Shown piece after piece: positions 43,798 to 53,588 of a stretch of DNA of 64,000 nt (position 1 is its first letter; every line of letters starts with the position of its first letter). The position numbers and the translations under genes were made by a program. Under the pieces are notes generated by a model, which did not search any database, was not told the DNA's origin, and was given only the letters and a program-made list of their open reading frames with translations. The DNA is from Nitrospira sp. GTDB lineage: Bacteria > Nitrospirota > Nitrospiria > Nitrospirales > Nitrospiraceae. Location: assembly GCA_016873455.1 (NCBI GenBank), contig VGXE01000001.1, forward strand, positions 62,001 to 126,000. Reading direction: 5' to 3'.

Positions 43798-44450
43798 CCT
43801 GCCAATACAGCTTGCGTGGTCTTGAAGTGCAGTTTGGCCACGGTGCCAAGACGGTCCCGCCCGTGTTTCTTGATAATCATCTTCGCCGCCAGTTCGACGG
43901 CCGGGGAGGCGCCCTTCGGCAGCGTCGTGCCGACTTCACCAGAGAGGCGTTTCAGGCGCAGTAGAAACTCCGCTCGTGCCAAGATCGACGCAGCAGCGAC
44001 GGCCAGGTCCGATTCAGCTTTCGTTCTCTGCTCCAGGACGATCTTCCGCCCTTTATCCTGCAAGGCATTCAGAATCAGCCGCTCATTGCCGAACTGATCC
44101 GAGATCGCCCTCTCACAAGAAACCCGTTCCAGTAAATTCTCCAGCGCTTTGGCGTGGCCCCAGGCCAGCAATCGGTTGAGATTCCTGATCTTGGCATAGA
44201 GCTCGTTGTACTTCTGCGGACCGATCGCAATGACACTGTGCGGGCAGATGGTTTTGATGTCCGGTGCCATTTCCAGAATGCGTCCGTCAGAAATCTTCTT
44301 GCTGTCGCGGACCTCCATCAGTTTCAATTCACCGTGGGTGGTGGCATCGACAAAGACGGCCGCGATGACGAGCGGGCCGAAATAATCGCCTTTGCCGGAT
44401 TCATCGATGCCGATGCGTTCTATGGACTTCATCGACCGATCAGCCGCCAT
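43794..44450 (-). CDS. rnhC: Ribonuclease HIII-like enzyme, short form
   Basis: The 218-residue protein has the type 2 RNase H core: GIDESGKGDYFGPLVIAAVF (the GKGD form is typical of HIII), DSKKISDGRIL, an ESDLAVAAASILARAEFL segment, and a C-terminal KMIIKKHGRDRLGTVAKLHF. The N-terminal TBP-like substrate-binding domain of RNase HIII (about 80-90 residues) is absent, so it consists of the catalytic core only. It removes RNA from RNA/DNA hybrids. AGGAGCG lies before the ATG; an internal ATG six codons in is possible. Confidence 0.85.
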   Translation of the reverse strand: MAADRSMKSIERIGIDESGKGDYFGPLVIAAVFVDATTHGELKLMEVRDSKKISDGRILEMAPDIKTICPHSVIAIGPQKYNELYAKIRNLNRLLAWGHAKALENLLERVSCERAISDQFGNERLILNALQDKGRKIVLEQRTKAESDLAVAAASILARAEFLLRLKRLSGEVGTTLPKGASPAVELAAKMIIKKHGRDRLGTVAKLHFKTTQAVLAG

Positions 44451-44563
44451 GAGACGCTCCTGCTGGAAAAGATGGCGAAGGGCGCGGTAATCTACTCAAT
44501 CGGATGCGCAGGGTCAAATCGGTGGTCACGGCATTGCGTGATGGCCCGAGAGGAGAATCGGTG

Positions 44564-45433
44564 ATGGCGGGACGACAACAACGGGGGCGTGTTCTCGGGA
44601 TGGTCAGTCTGTTGATCGCAGGCCTCGGTCTGGCCGGCTGTGAAACCAATCCCTATACCGGCCGGTCGCAATTGCTGATGACATCGGTCAGTCAGGAAGC
44701 GCAAATGGGCGCGCAGGCATACGATCAGATCAGGCGCGATCCGAAAATGAGACTGTCTCAGGACCCCCGCGAGATCGAGCCGGTGAGACGGGTGGCGGCG
44801 AAGATCGTCGAGGCGGCGAAGCGATCGAAGTATGGTGAGATGGCCAAGCAGTTTCAGTGGGACGTGACGGTGATCAAAGACGATCAGACCGCGAACGCCT
44901 TCGCGCTACCCGGCGGCAAGATGGCCGTGTACACCGGCATTTTCCCTGTGGCCAAGACAGAAGCCGGGTTGGCGGCGGTGATGGGACATGAAGTGGTGCA
45001 TGCCTTGGCTCGTCATGGGGCGGAGCGCATGAGCCAGGGGCAGTTGACCAATGCGGCCTTGCAAGTCGCCGGTGCGGTGCTCAACGCCGGCGGGGGCAAT
45101 CCTGCACTCGGTCAGGCGACCATGGCGGCGCTTGGGGTCGGGGCACAGGTGGGGGTCCTGCTGCCGTTCAGCCGGGCTCATGAATCGGAGGCCGATTATG
45201 TAGGAATTCTCCTGGCCGCCGATGCCGGGTACGACCCGCGCGAGTCCGTCGGGCTGTGGGAACGGATGGCCCAGTTGTCGGGCGGTGGTGGCCCGGCGGA
45301 GTTTCTCTCCACCCATCCAGGTCATGACACCAGGATTGAACAATTAAAGTCCTGGATGCCAGAAGCCATGGCCATTTATGAGAAAAGAACACCGGCTCCC
45401 ACAACATTGTTGCCGGCAGTGGGCAGCCGGTAG
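44564..45433 (+). CDS. M48-family metallopeptidase lipoprotein (LoiP/YggG-like)
   Basis: The 289-residue protein has a lipoprotein signal (GMVSLLIAGLGLAGC), then NPYTGRSQLLMTSVSQEAQM, a region common to this family. The zinc site is HEVVHALARH, with the third ligand Glu in HESEADYVG. STHPGHDTRIEQLKSWMPEA is the usual C-terminal motif. Members degrade misfolded envelope proteins. The ATG at 44564 has AGGAG before it; a longer upstream frame has no such site. Confidence 0.93.
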   Translation: MAGRQQRGRVLGMVSLLIAGLGLAGCETNPYTGRSQLLMTSVSQEAQMGAQAYDQIRRDPKMRLSQDPREIEPVRRVAAKIVEAAKRSKYGEMAKQFQWDVTVIKDDQTANAFALPGGKMAVYTGIFPVAKTEAGLAAVMGHEVVHALARHGAERMSQGQLTNAALQVAGAVLNAGGGNPALGQATMAALGVGAQVGVLLPFSRAHESEADYVGILLAADAGYDPRESVGLWERMAQLSGGGGPAEFLSTHPGHDTRIEQLKSWMPEAMAIYEKRTPAPTTLLPAVGSR

Positions 45434-45544
45434 GGCAGAGTCCACTTGTCCAGCGCCATCAACCGCGTCTGGTTGCCGCGAAATGAAAAGACGAGGTTGA
45501 GACTCTTGTGCCGGCGGGAAGCGAAGTCCTGGAGCGACGTCTCC

Positions 45545-45574
45545 TTGTCACGGATCGCCACTCTTCATTATAAT
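45545..45574 (+). promoter_or_regulatory. Promoter of the RNase P RNA gene
   Basis: TTGTCA (45545-45550) and a perfect TATAAT (45569-45574) are 18 bases apart. The RNA's 5' end is expected seven bases downstream, which agrees with the start of its P1 helix at 45581. Confidence 0.85.
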
Positions 45575-45580
45575 TCTCGT

Positions 45581-46015
45581 GCGTGGGTGTGAAGGCCGGA
45601 TGATCGCTCGGTGCTTCGGCATCGGGAGGAAAGTCCGGACTCCATGGGCAGGGCGCTGGGTAACTCCCAGGCGGAGCGATCCGACACCGGCACCACAGAA
45701 ATCAAACCGCCGATGGCCGACGCGACGGGATCCCATCTGGTCGCTATGGCTCAGGTAAGGGTGAAACGGTGGGGTAAGAGCCCACCGCGGTGGTGGTGAC
45801 ATCACTGGCACGGTAAGCGTCGCCCGGTGCAAGGCCAAATAGGAAGACACTTGCAGGATGCCTTGTGTGTCTTGCAAACCGACCGGCCCGGTCGAGGTCT
45901 TCGGGTAGGCTGCTTGAGGTTCGAGGTAACTCGAATCCCAGAGAAATGATCATCTCCGCCGGAGAGTCCTCTCCGGTGAGAACAGAATCCGGCTTATAGG
46001 CCTTCACACCCACGC
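45581..46015 (+). ncRNA. rnpB: RNase P RNA, bacterial type A
   Basis: The gene spans about 435 bases. The ends pair: GCGTGGGTGTGAAGG (45581-45595) with CCTTCACACCCACGC (46001-46015), forming P1. The conserved core is visible: GAGGAAAGTCCGGACTCC (near 45626) and, near the 3' end, ACAGAATCCGGCTTATAGGC, as in type A RNAs. The RNA is the catalytic part of the enzyme that trims tRNA 5' leaders. I chose the ends from the P1 pairing. Confidence 0.97.
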
Positions 46016-46265
46016 TCTATCCCTTGCCCTTGCATCTGTCTTCTGCTCCGGGTTGGGTGTTGGGCGAGGGAGTCCGCTTCGCCCCGTCCTATTGACCCGC
46101 TATTTAGCATGATGGTAGGATCGTCAATCTTTCCTGTTGATTTTTCAGAAATTTCTACGTGCTTGTGACGATATCCCGCTGTCTGTGGGGAGTGGAAACT
46201 TCTGACAACGGCGTTGAGCGATTTGGATAGGGCGATACCTGGTTTCGTGGTGGGAGGAGGCCGTT
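46016..46265 (+). promoter_or_regulatory. Non-coding gap with possible ilvB promoter
   Basis: TTGACC (46092-46097) and TAGGAT (46116-46121) are 18 bases apart and may start transcription of the ilv operon near 46128, giving a leader of about 138 bases. I find no T-box or leader peptide in it. No terminator with a T-run is seen after rnpB. Confidence 0.45.
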
Positions 46266-48041
46266 ATGACACTCACCGGTGCTGAGATCTTCATCGAATG
46301 CCTCAAGCGGGAAGGGGTGAAGACCGTCTTTGCGCTTCCCGGAGGCGTCGTCTTGAAGATTTTCGACATGCTGCATCAGCAGAAGGACCTCGAAGTCATT
46401 TTAACCCGCCACGAGCAAGGTGCGGGCCATATGGCCGAAGGCTATGCCAAAGCGACCGGCAAAGCCGGCGTGTGTCTCGTGACGTCCGGTCCCGGAATGA
46501 CCAACGTGATTACGGCGTTGGCCGATGCGTATATGGATTCCGTCCCATTGGTTTGCTTCAGTGGGCAAGTGCCAACCAGCCTGATCGGAAACGATGCGTT
46601 CCAAGAGGCCGATAACGTGGGCTTAAGCCGCCCCTGCACTAAGTACAATTTCCTCGTCAAAGACGTGAATGATTTGGCGTCAACGATCAAGGAAGCGTTC
46701 TACATCGCGACGACCGGCCGTCCCGGGCCAGTGCTGGTCGATATTCCCAAAGATGTGTCGATGGCGAGGGCGGAGTTCACCTATCCCAATTCCGTCTCGA
46801 TCCGTGGCTACAACCCGACCTATGAAGGGAATAAGTGGCAGATCAAGCAGGCGGCCGAAGCCATCATGAAAGCCAAGAAGCCGATTCTCTATGTCGGCGG
46901 CGGGGTGGTGTTTTCCGGGGCCTCGCAGGAACTGCTGGAATTGGCAGAGATGACACAGATCCCGGTCGATATGACCTTGATGGGGCTCGGGGTGTTTCCG
47001 GGAGAACATCCGTTGTCGTTGGGCATGCTGGGGATGCACGGGACCTATCAGGCCAATATGGCGATGCATTACTCCGACCTGGTGATTGCCGTCGGGGCGC
47101 GGTTCGACGACCGGGTGACGGGCAAGGTGTCGGAATTCTGTCCCCATGCCAAGGTGATTCATATCGATATCGATCCGACGTCGATCCGGAAGAACATCCA
47201 TGTCGATGTGCCGATCGTGGGCGATTGCAAAACCGTGCTGCGTGAATTGATTCAGGTGCTGCGCGCGACGGTGAACGGCGAACAGAAAGAGCTTCGGAAG
47301 CCCTGGTGGGATCAGATCAACCAATGGCGGCAGGCGCATCCGTTGACCTATCAACAGGAGAAAGACGGGCCGATCAAGCCGCAACAGGTCGTGAAGCGGT
47401 TGTACGAGCTCACCAAGGATCGTGACCCGATTGTCTCGACGGATGTCGGCCAGCACCAGATGTGGGCGGCGCAATACTTCAAGCTGGCGAAGCCGAACCG
47501 GTGGTTGACCTCGGGCGGGCTCGGTACGATGGGATTTGGATTTCCTGCGGCGATGGGCGCGCAGGCCGCATTTCGCGATCGGCTCGTCCTCTGCATTGCC
47601 GGAGACGGCAGCGTGCAAATGAACATGCAGGAGATGGCCACGGCGGTGGTGAGCAAGTTGCCGGTGAAGATCATCATCCTCAACAACCGGTTTCACGGCA
47701 TGGTGCGGCAGTGGCAGGACCTGTTTTATGAAGGGCGCTATGCCTCCAGCGATTTGGGCACCACGCCGGATTTCGTCAAACTGGCGGAAGCCTATGGGGC
47801 GGTTGGATTGCGGGCGGACAAGCTCGCGAATCTTGACGACGTGTTGAAACAAGCGTTGGCGACCGAGGGGCCCGTGATCGTCGATGTGCCTACGTATCCG
47901 TTTGAAAATTGTTATCCGATGATCCCGGCCGGCGGCTGCAATCATGAGATGATTCTCGAAGATCCGCCGGAACTGAAGAAGAAGCAGTCGGGGGCCAAAC
48001 AGGTGACGCCGGAAGATAAAGATACGGTGCTAACCGCATAG
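46266..48041 (+). CDS. ilvB: Acetolactate synthase, large subunit
   Basis: The 591-residue TPP enzyme has GAEIFIECLKREGVKTVFAL and the catalytic Glu in LTRHEQGAGHMAEGYAKATG. It has GDGSVQMNMQEMATAVVSKL and NNRFHGMVRQWQDLFYEGRY, which bind TPP-Mg, and a central FAD-binding domain. It condenses two pyruvates, or pyruvate with 2-oxobutyrate, in valine, leucine and isoleucine synthesis. GGGAGGAGGCC lies before the ATG. The small subunit gene follows after a repeat hairpin. Confidence 0.97.
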   Translation: MTLTGAEIFIECLKREGVKTVFALPGGVVLKIFDMLHQQKDLEVILTRHEQGAGHMAEGYAKATGKAGVCLVTSGPGMTNVITALADAYMDSVPLVCFSGQVPTSLIGNDAFQEADNVGLSRPCTKYNFLVKDVNDLASTIKEAFYIATTGRPGPVLVDIPKDVSMARAEFTYPNSVSIRGYNPTYEGNKWQIKQAAEAIMKAKKPILYVGGGVVFSGASQELLELAEMTQIPVDMTLMGLGVFPGEHPLSLGMLGMHGTYQANMAMHYSDLVIAVGARFDDRVTGKVSEFCPHAKVIHIDIDPTSIRKNIHVDVPIVGDCKTVLRELIQVLRATVNGEQKELRKPWWDQINQWRQAHPLTYQQEKDGPIKPQQVVKRLYELTKDRDPIVSTDVGQHQMWAAQYFKLAKPNRWLTSGGLGTMGFGFPAAMGAQAAFRDRLVLCIAGDGSVQMNMQEMATAVVSKLPVKIIILNNRFHGMVRQWQDLFYEGRYASSDLGTTPDFVKLAEAYGAVGLRADKLANLDDVLKQALATEGPVIVDVPTYPFENCYPMIPAGGCNHEMILEDPPELKKKQSGAKQVTPEDKDTVLTA

Positions 48042-48050
48042 GAGTGGGAG

Positions 48051-48130
48051 CGTATGGCGTATTGCTGATGGCAGAAACAGGAGCCAACGTTCTGTCGGCT
48101 CCGAGCCATAAGCCATCGGCCATATGCTCT
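48051..48130 (+). repeat. Inverted heptamer-repeat hairpin between ilvB and ilvN
   Basis: Left arm: CGTATGG, CGTATTG, CTGATGG (48051-48071). Right arm: GAGCCAT, AAGCCAT, CGGCCAT, ATGCTCT (48103-48130). The word is of GTATGGC type. The loop holds a nested hairpin, GGAGCC/GGCTCC. The ilvN ATG comes ten bases after the right arm. Confidence 0.82.
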
Positions 48131-48140
48131 TTGAGTCAAG

Positions 48141-48659
48141 ATGGAACACATTATTTCGGTGACGGTTGAAAACAAGTTCGGCGTGTTGTCGCGCGTCGCG
48201 GGATTGTTCAGTGGGCGCGGGTTCAATATTGAAAGCCTGTCCGTCGCGCCCACGCTCGATCCGTCCATGTCGCAAATGACGATCGTCACGTCCGGCGACG
48301 AGCGGATCATCGAGCAGATCGTCAAACAGCTCAACAAGCTCATCGACGTGATCAAAGTCGTGGACCTGAACGAGACGGAGTTCGTGTCGCGGGAGACGGC
48401 GATCATCAAGGTCCATACGAAAGATGCGGACCGCGCGGAGGCGCTGCGGATCGTGGATATTTTTCGGGCCAACGTGATCGATTCCACCCCGACCACCTAC
48501 ACCGTCGAAGTGTCCGGTGATCCCAAGAAGATCGAAGCGATCATCAACTTGCTGCAACCGCTGGGGATCAAGGAATTGGTCCGCACAGGCCGGGTCGCCG
48601 TGGCTCGGGAGCCGATCCGCCAGGCTGTCGCGCAAGCCAAAAAAATCGCTCGCGAATAA
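48141..48659 (+). CDS. ilvN: Acetolactate synthase, small regulatory subunit
   Basis: The 172-residue protein has an N-terminal ACT domain (MEHIISVTVENKFGVLSRVA, GLFSGRGFNIESLSVAPT), the site of valine feedback, and a C-terminal domain (TRETAIIKVHTKDADRAEAL-like region and the GIKELVRTGRVAVARE end). The length matches the family (about 160-175). It activates IlvB and confers end-product inhibition. Confidence 0.96.
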   Translation: MEHIISVTVENKFGVLSRVAGLFSGRGFNIESLSVAPTLDPSMSQMTIVTSGDERIIEQIVKQLNKLIDVIKVVDLNETEFVSRETAIIKVHTKDADRAEALRIVDIFRANVIDSTPTTYTVEVSGDPKKIEAIINLLQPLGIKELVRTGRVAVAREPIRQAVAQAKKIARE

Positions 48660-48702
48660 CGTGCTCGTAGTGCAGAGCGATCCGGTATCAGTCAAGGAAT
48701 AG

Positions 48703-49737
<1,035 letters not shown>

Positions 49738-49745
49738 AGAAAAGC

Positions 49746-49776
49746 TGTCACCCGTCCGCAATCAGTTTGTATAATG
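49746..49776 (+). promoter_or_regulatory. Possible promoter of psd-pssA
   Basis: A perfect TATAAT (49771-49776) lies 19 bases after CTGTCA (49746-49751). Spacing is longer than usual, but the same layout occurs at 19355. Confidence 0.5.
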
Positions 49777-49834
49777 ATCTCGGACGTGATGGCCGGAAGA
49801 TGGCGGTTGGTGCATGCAGGGTAAAGGCGAAACA

Positions 49835-50485
49835 ATGATCGATCGGGCCGTGGGAATTCCTTTCGCGAAAGAAGGGCTGCCGTTTATTGCTATTCCCGCC
49901 GTGGTGACGGTCGTGGCCGGATGGTTGGGGTGGACGGTGCTGGCGGTGGGGGCGGCGCTCCTCACAGCGTTCGTCGCCTGGTTTTTCCGCAATCCGGCCA
50001 GGGTTGTTCCCAAGGACCCGCATCTCATCGTGGCGCCCGGCGACGGCAAAGTCATCGCCATCGAAGAGGAATTCGAACCGCGCTATCTCAAAGAACGGGC
50101 CGTTCGCGTGACGATTTTCTTGAATGTGTTCAATGTGCACATCAATCGCATGCCCTGCGACGGGACGGTGGAAAACATCCAGTACCAGCCCGGGGCGTTC
50201 ATGGTCGCCAGCAAACCGGACGCGACGTTGCGGAATGAACAGAACGCGCTCATGATCAAGACGGTTGAAGGGGTGAAAGTGTTGTGTGTGCAGGTGGCGG
50301 GGCTCATCGCCCGGCGGATCGTCTGTTGGGCATCGCCGTTGGATTTGGCAAGGCGCGGAGAGCGATACGGGTTGATCCGCTTCGGGTCTCGGATGGACAC
50401 CTTTCTTCCGGTCGGTACCACCCTGAAGGTCGCCGTCGGCGATCATGTCAAAGGCGGGGAAAGCATTCTGGGAGAGCTCCGATGA
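49835..50485 (+). CDS. psd: Phosphatidylserine decarboxylase proenzyme (PSD-related short form)
   Basis: The 216-residue protein has one or two N-terminal membrane segments (LPFIAIPAVVTVVAGWLGWT), then PGDGKVIAIEEEFE, VTIFLNVFNVHINRMPCDG and the self-cleavage site LIRFGSRMDTFLP. Cleavage between Gly and Ser creates the pyruvoyl cofactor. This is the short type, as in many bacteria and archaea. It makes phosphatidylethanolamine. The ATG at 49835 is chosen for the nearby AAAGGCG; an ATG at 49814 is possible. The stop overlaps pssA. Confidence 0.93.
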   Translation: MIDRAVGIPFAKEGLPFIAIPAVVTVVAGWLGWTVLAVGAALLTAFVAWFFRNPARVVPKDPHLIVAPGDGKVIAIEEEFEPRYLKERAVRVTIFLNVFNVHINRMPCDGTVENIQYQPGAFMVASKPDATLRNEQNALMIKTVEGVKVLCVQVAGLIARRIVCWASPLDLARRGERYGLIRFGSRMDTFLPVGTTLKVAVGDHVKGGESILGELR

Positions 50486-51288
50486 AAACCGCGGGATTCA
50501 GGAATTCGTTCGGCAAGGACAGCAAGCGCCGCAAGGCCGCCATGCACCTCATCCCGAACCTCTTTACGACCGGCAATTTGTTCTGCGGGGTCTATGCCAT
50601 CCTCGCCGTCTTCAACGCCGATTACCTGGCGGCGGCCATCGCCATCTTCATCGCCATGGTGTTCGACGTCTTGGACGGGAAGTCGGCTCGCCTGACCAAT
50701 AGCACGAGCCATTTCGGGTTGGAGTACGATTCCCTGTCCGATGTCGTATCCTTCGGCGTCGCATCGGGGCTCCTTATGTATTCGTGGGCGTTGAGCGGGC
50801 TGGGCACGTTCGGCGTCGCGGTCATGTTCGCGTATGTGGCGATGGGCGCAGTGCGGCTCGCGCGGTTCAACTCGACCGTGGCGCTGTCCGACGGCAAGTA
50901 CTTTACGGGCTTGGCCATCCCCGCCGCGGCCGGTGTCGTCGCGTCGATGGTGGTGTTCGATCACTATGTGCTGCACATGGGAGCGGACCTGAAGCAGGTC
51001 GTCGTGTTGAGCGTGACGCTCGCGCTGTCGTTCCTGATGGTCAGCACGATCAAGTATCGCAGCTTCAAGGACCTCAAGTTTAAAGGTCCGCAACAAGTGA
51101 CGTATCTGGTCTGGGGGATTTTGGGGTTGATGATGGTGGCGGCCTGGCCCCAAGGTATGTTATTCGTGATCTTTGCCGGGTATGCCTTGTTGGGTCCGAT
51201 GGAGCGCATATTCTGGCTGGTGGCGCGAGCCATGGGGAAGAAAGTCGTCGTCAAACCCGAGACGCCATCGCTTGAGTCCAAGCCGTAG
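50482..51288 (+). CDS. pssA: CDP-diacylglycerol-serine O-phosphatidyltransferase
   Basis: The 268-residue membrane protein has the CDP-alcohol phosphatidyltransferase motif DVLDGKSARLTNSTSHFG followed by LEYDSLSD, with the expected Asp spacing, and about seven membrane segments. It makes phosphatidylserine, the substrate of Psd encoded just upstream. The ATG overlaps the psd TGA (ATGA), and a longer upstream frame runs antisense-free through psd and is not used. Confidence 0.95.
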   Translation: MKTAGFRNSFGKDSKRRKAAMHLIPNLFTTGNLFCGVYAILAVFNADYLAAAIAIFIAMVFDVLDGKSARLTNSTSHFGLEYDSLSDVVSFGVASGLLMYSWALSGLGTFGVAVMFAYVAMGAVRLARFNSTVALSDGKYFTGLAIPAAAGVVASMVVFDHYVLHMGADLKQVVVLSVTLALSFLMVSTIKYRSFKDLKFKGPQQVTYLVWGILGLMMVAAWPQGMLFVIFAGYALLGPMERIFWLVARAMGKKVVVKPETPSLESKP

Positions 51289-51300
51289 CAGTAGAGACGT

Positions 51301-51547
51301 GAGTGGCTGTGACGAGGAGTAGTAAGCAACCGGTGTAGCCTCAGAGAATTGGCGGTTGGTGCGAGCCAATCTACACGGTGCCGAACTCGCCTCCGAGCCT
51401 GAATCCGTGAAATCAGAGTAGTGGATTCCGCTTGGCCCCCGTACGGGCCGAATGAAGGGTTCCGGACGGCGCAGGCTGGTCCGGACTGAAACAGGGTGGT
51501 ACCACGGAGCGCGTGAAGCCTTCGTCCCTGCCGGGCGAAGGCTTTTT
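51301..51547 (+). promoter_or_regulatory. T-box riboswitch leader of leuA, with terminator
   Basis: The leader contains the T-box sequence CAGGGTGGTACCACGG (51492-51507), in which TGGT would pair with the tRNA NCCA end (discriminator A). A stem I candidate pairs GAGG near 51315 with CCTC near 51391, and encloses AGTA on the 5' side, GAACTCG on the 3' side and an upper helix TGTAG/CTACA. CTC (Leu) is the likely specifier codon; TCG is the alternative reading. GCCTTCG/CGAAGGC (51518-51542) plus five Ts is the terminator. Uncharged tRNA-Leu should favour the antiterminator and allow leuA transcription. Confidence 0.85.
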
Positions 51548-51576
51548 GTATTTATGGGCTGTGAGCAGAGAGGTGG

Positions 51577-53127
51577 ATGATGACGCGCATGATACGAATT
51601 TTCGATACAACGTTGCGGGACGGCGAACAGTCGCCCGGCGCCAGCATGAACGTGGAAGAAAAAGTCATGGTCGCCAAGCAGCTGGCCCGCCTCGGCGTCG
51701 ATATCATTGAGGCAGGGTTTGCCTACAGCTCACCGGGGGATTTCGAAGCGGTGAGACGGATTGCGCAGGAGGTGGACGGGCCGACGATCTGCAGCCTCGC
51801 GCGGGCCCGCCCTGAAGACATCGATCGGGCATGGGATGCGTTAAAAGGAGCGCCTAAGGTCCGGATCCATACGTTTCTCTCGACGTCCGACATCCATTTG
51901 AAACATCAATTTCGGATGACGCGAGAGGAAGCCAAGAAGCGTGCGGTCGACATGGTGCAGCGGGCCAGGGGCTATGTCGATGACGTCGAGTTTTCGCCGA
52001 TGGATGCCAGCCGTTCCGATCCGGCCTATCTGTACGAGGTGATCGAGGCGGTCATTGCGGCCGGAGCCGGCACCGTCAACATTCCCGACACGGTGGGCTA
52101 TGCGGTTCCCCAAGAATTCGGCGCCTTGATCAAGGGGATTTGCGAGAAGGTCCCCAACGCGAAGCAGGCTGTGATCTCGGTCCATTGCCACAACGATTTG
52201 GGTGTGGCGGTGGCCAATAGTCTGGCGGCGATCATCAACGGCGCCGGCCAGGTGGAATGCACGATCAACGGGATTGGAGAGCGTGCCGGCAACACCTCAT
52301 TGGAAGAAATCGTCATGGGGCTCCGGACCAGGAAGGATTTCTATCAGGCTGATACACAGATCAAGACGGAAGAGATTGCCAAGGCCAGCCGATTGGTCAG
52401 CAAGATTACCGGCATGGTGGTCCAGCCCAATAAAGCCATCGTCGGGGCGAATGCCTTCGCGCACACGTCCGGGATTCACCAGGATGGTCTGCTGAAGGAC
52501 AAGACCACCTATGAAATCATGCGGCCGGAGTCGGTCGGCTTGGTGGAAAGCAAGATGGTCATGGGCAAACTCTCCGGACGGCATGCCTTTCGGCAGAGGC
52601 TGGAGGAGTTGGGATACAAGCTCAGCGAAGAAGAGATCAACCATGCCTTCGAGCGGTTCAAGAAGCTGGCCGACCAAAAGAAGGAGATTTACGAGGAAGA
52701 CCTCGAAGTCATCGTGTCGGAAGAATTGGCCAAGATGGCGGAACGCATCGTCCTGAAGTCGTTCCATGTCGAGAGTGGGACCGATCGGACTCCGACCGCC
52801 ACGGTGGAGCTGGAGATTGATGGGCAGTCGGTGACGCAATCGGGAACGGGAGACGGGCCTGTCGATGCCGTCTACCGGACCATTGCGGCGATGATTCACA
52901 CCAAGAGCACACTGCTGATGTTCGGCGTCAACGCGATCACCGGCGGAACCGACGCGCAGGGCGAGGTATCGGTGCGGGTCCAAGAAGACGGGCGGACTGT
53001 TTCGGGCCACGGGGCCGATACCGACATCATCGCGGCGGCGGCGAAAGCCTATCTCAACGCCCTGAATCGGCTGGCCTACATGGCGTCCAAAGAGGCCGGT
53101 GGCGGGCAGCCGGTCCGCTTGATTTGA
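51577..53127 (+). CDS. leuA: 2-isopropylmalate synthase
   Basis: The 516-residue protein has the HMGL-like barrel: [20 protein letters not shown], the metal-binding His pair in [20 protein letters not shown], and [14 protein letters not shown]. The C-terminal regulatory LeuA dimer domain (about 390-510) carries leucine feedback. GAGAGGTGG precedes clustered ATGs at 51577, 51580 and 51589; the true start is among them. It performs the first committed step of leucine synthesis and is controlled by the T-box leader. Confidence 0.96.
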   Translation: MMTRMIRIFDTTLRDGEQSPGASMNVEEKVMVAKQLARLGVDIIEAGFAYSSPGDFEAVRRIAQEVDGPTICSLARARPEDIDRAWDALKGAPKVRIHTFLSTSDIHLKHQFRMTREEAKKRAVDMVQRARGYVDDVEFSPMDASRSDPAYLYEVIEAVIAAGAGTVNIPDTVGYAVPQEFGALIKGICEKVPNAKQAVISVHCHNDLGVAVANSLAAIINGAGQVECTINGIGERAGNTSLEEIVMGLRTRKDFYQADTQIKTEEIAKASRLVSKITGMVVQPNKAIVGANAFAHTSGIHQDGLLKDKTTYEIMRPESVGLVESKMVMGKLSGRHAFRQRLEELGYKLSEEEINHAFERFKKLADQKKEIYEEDLEVIVSEELAKMAERIVLKSFHVESGTDRTPTATVELEIDGQSVTQSGTGDGPVDAVYRTIAAMIHTKSTLLMFGVNAITGGTDAQGEVSVRVQEDGRTVSGHGADTDIIAAAAKAYLNALNRLAYMASKEAGGGQPVRLI

Positions 53128-53186
53128 TCATTCCTGCCGGGCTAGAGTGACCCGCTGTGGGCCGCACGGCCCAACGCGGCTCACCT

Positions 53187-53549
53187 ATGCTGAAGCGAAC
53201 CCTTGCAGAGTGTCGGGAATTTGTGGCCGGGGACCACACGGTTCTGCGGGAGCTGATGCATCCGGCCAAAGACGGAGTGGCGCTTGGGTATAGTGTGGCC
53301 CATGGCAGGCTTGCGGCCGGGAAGCGGTCGAAACGGCACATCCTGACCTCGTCAGAAGTGTACTATTTCATCGCGGGGCAGGGCCGCATGACCATCGACG
53401 CGGAGACCTGTCCGGTTGAAGCGGGCTCGATCGTGTACGTACCGCCGGGCGGCACACAGTTCTTGGAGAATACGGGGACGTCGGAGATCGAATTCTTGTG
53501 TCTGGTCGATCCGGCCTGGCGGATTGAGGATGAAACTGTGGTGGAATGA
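53187..53549 (+). CDS. Cupin-domain protein
   Basis: The 120-residue product is a single cupin barrel. Motif 1 is in KRHILTSSEVYYFIAGQGRM, with His and Glu ligands partly replaced, and motif 2 is in VYVPPGGTQFLENTGTSEIE. It ends LVDPAWRIEDETVVE. Function unknown; cupins bind small ligands or metal. The ATG at 53187 has no clear ribosome-binding site, and a GTG at 53157 is also in frame. It sits between leuA and leuB in the same direction. Confidence 0.8.
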   Translation: MLKRTLAECREFVAGDHTVLRELMHPAKDGVALGYSVAHGRLAAGKRSKRHILTSSEVYYFIAGQGRMTIDAETCPVEAGSIVYVPPGGTQFLENTGTSEIEFLCLVDPAWRIEDETVVE

Positions 53550-53588
53550 GCAGCTGGAAGATTGTGTGAAAAGGAAGGAGCGCAGAGC

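Noticed and set aside
46016-46265. T-box or leader peptide before ilvB
   Set aside because: No T-box core and no run of Val, Leu or Ile codons is visible, unlike the leuA leader.
46680-47945. Minus-strand frame of 421 codons
   Set aside because: Antisense of ilvB, with no family resemblance.
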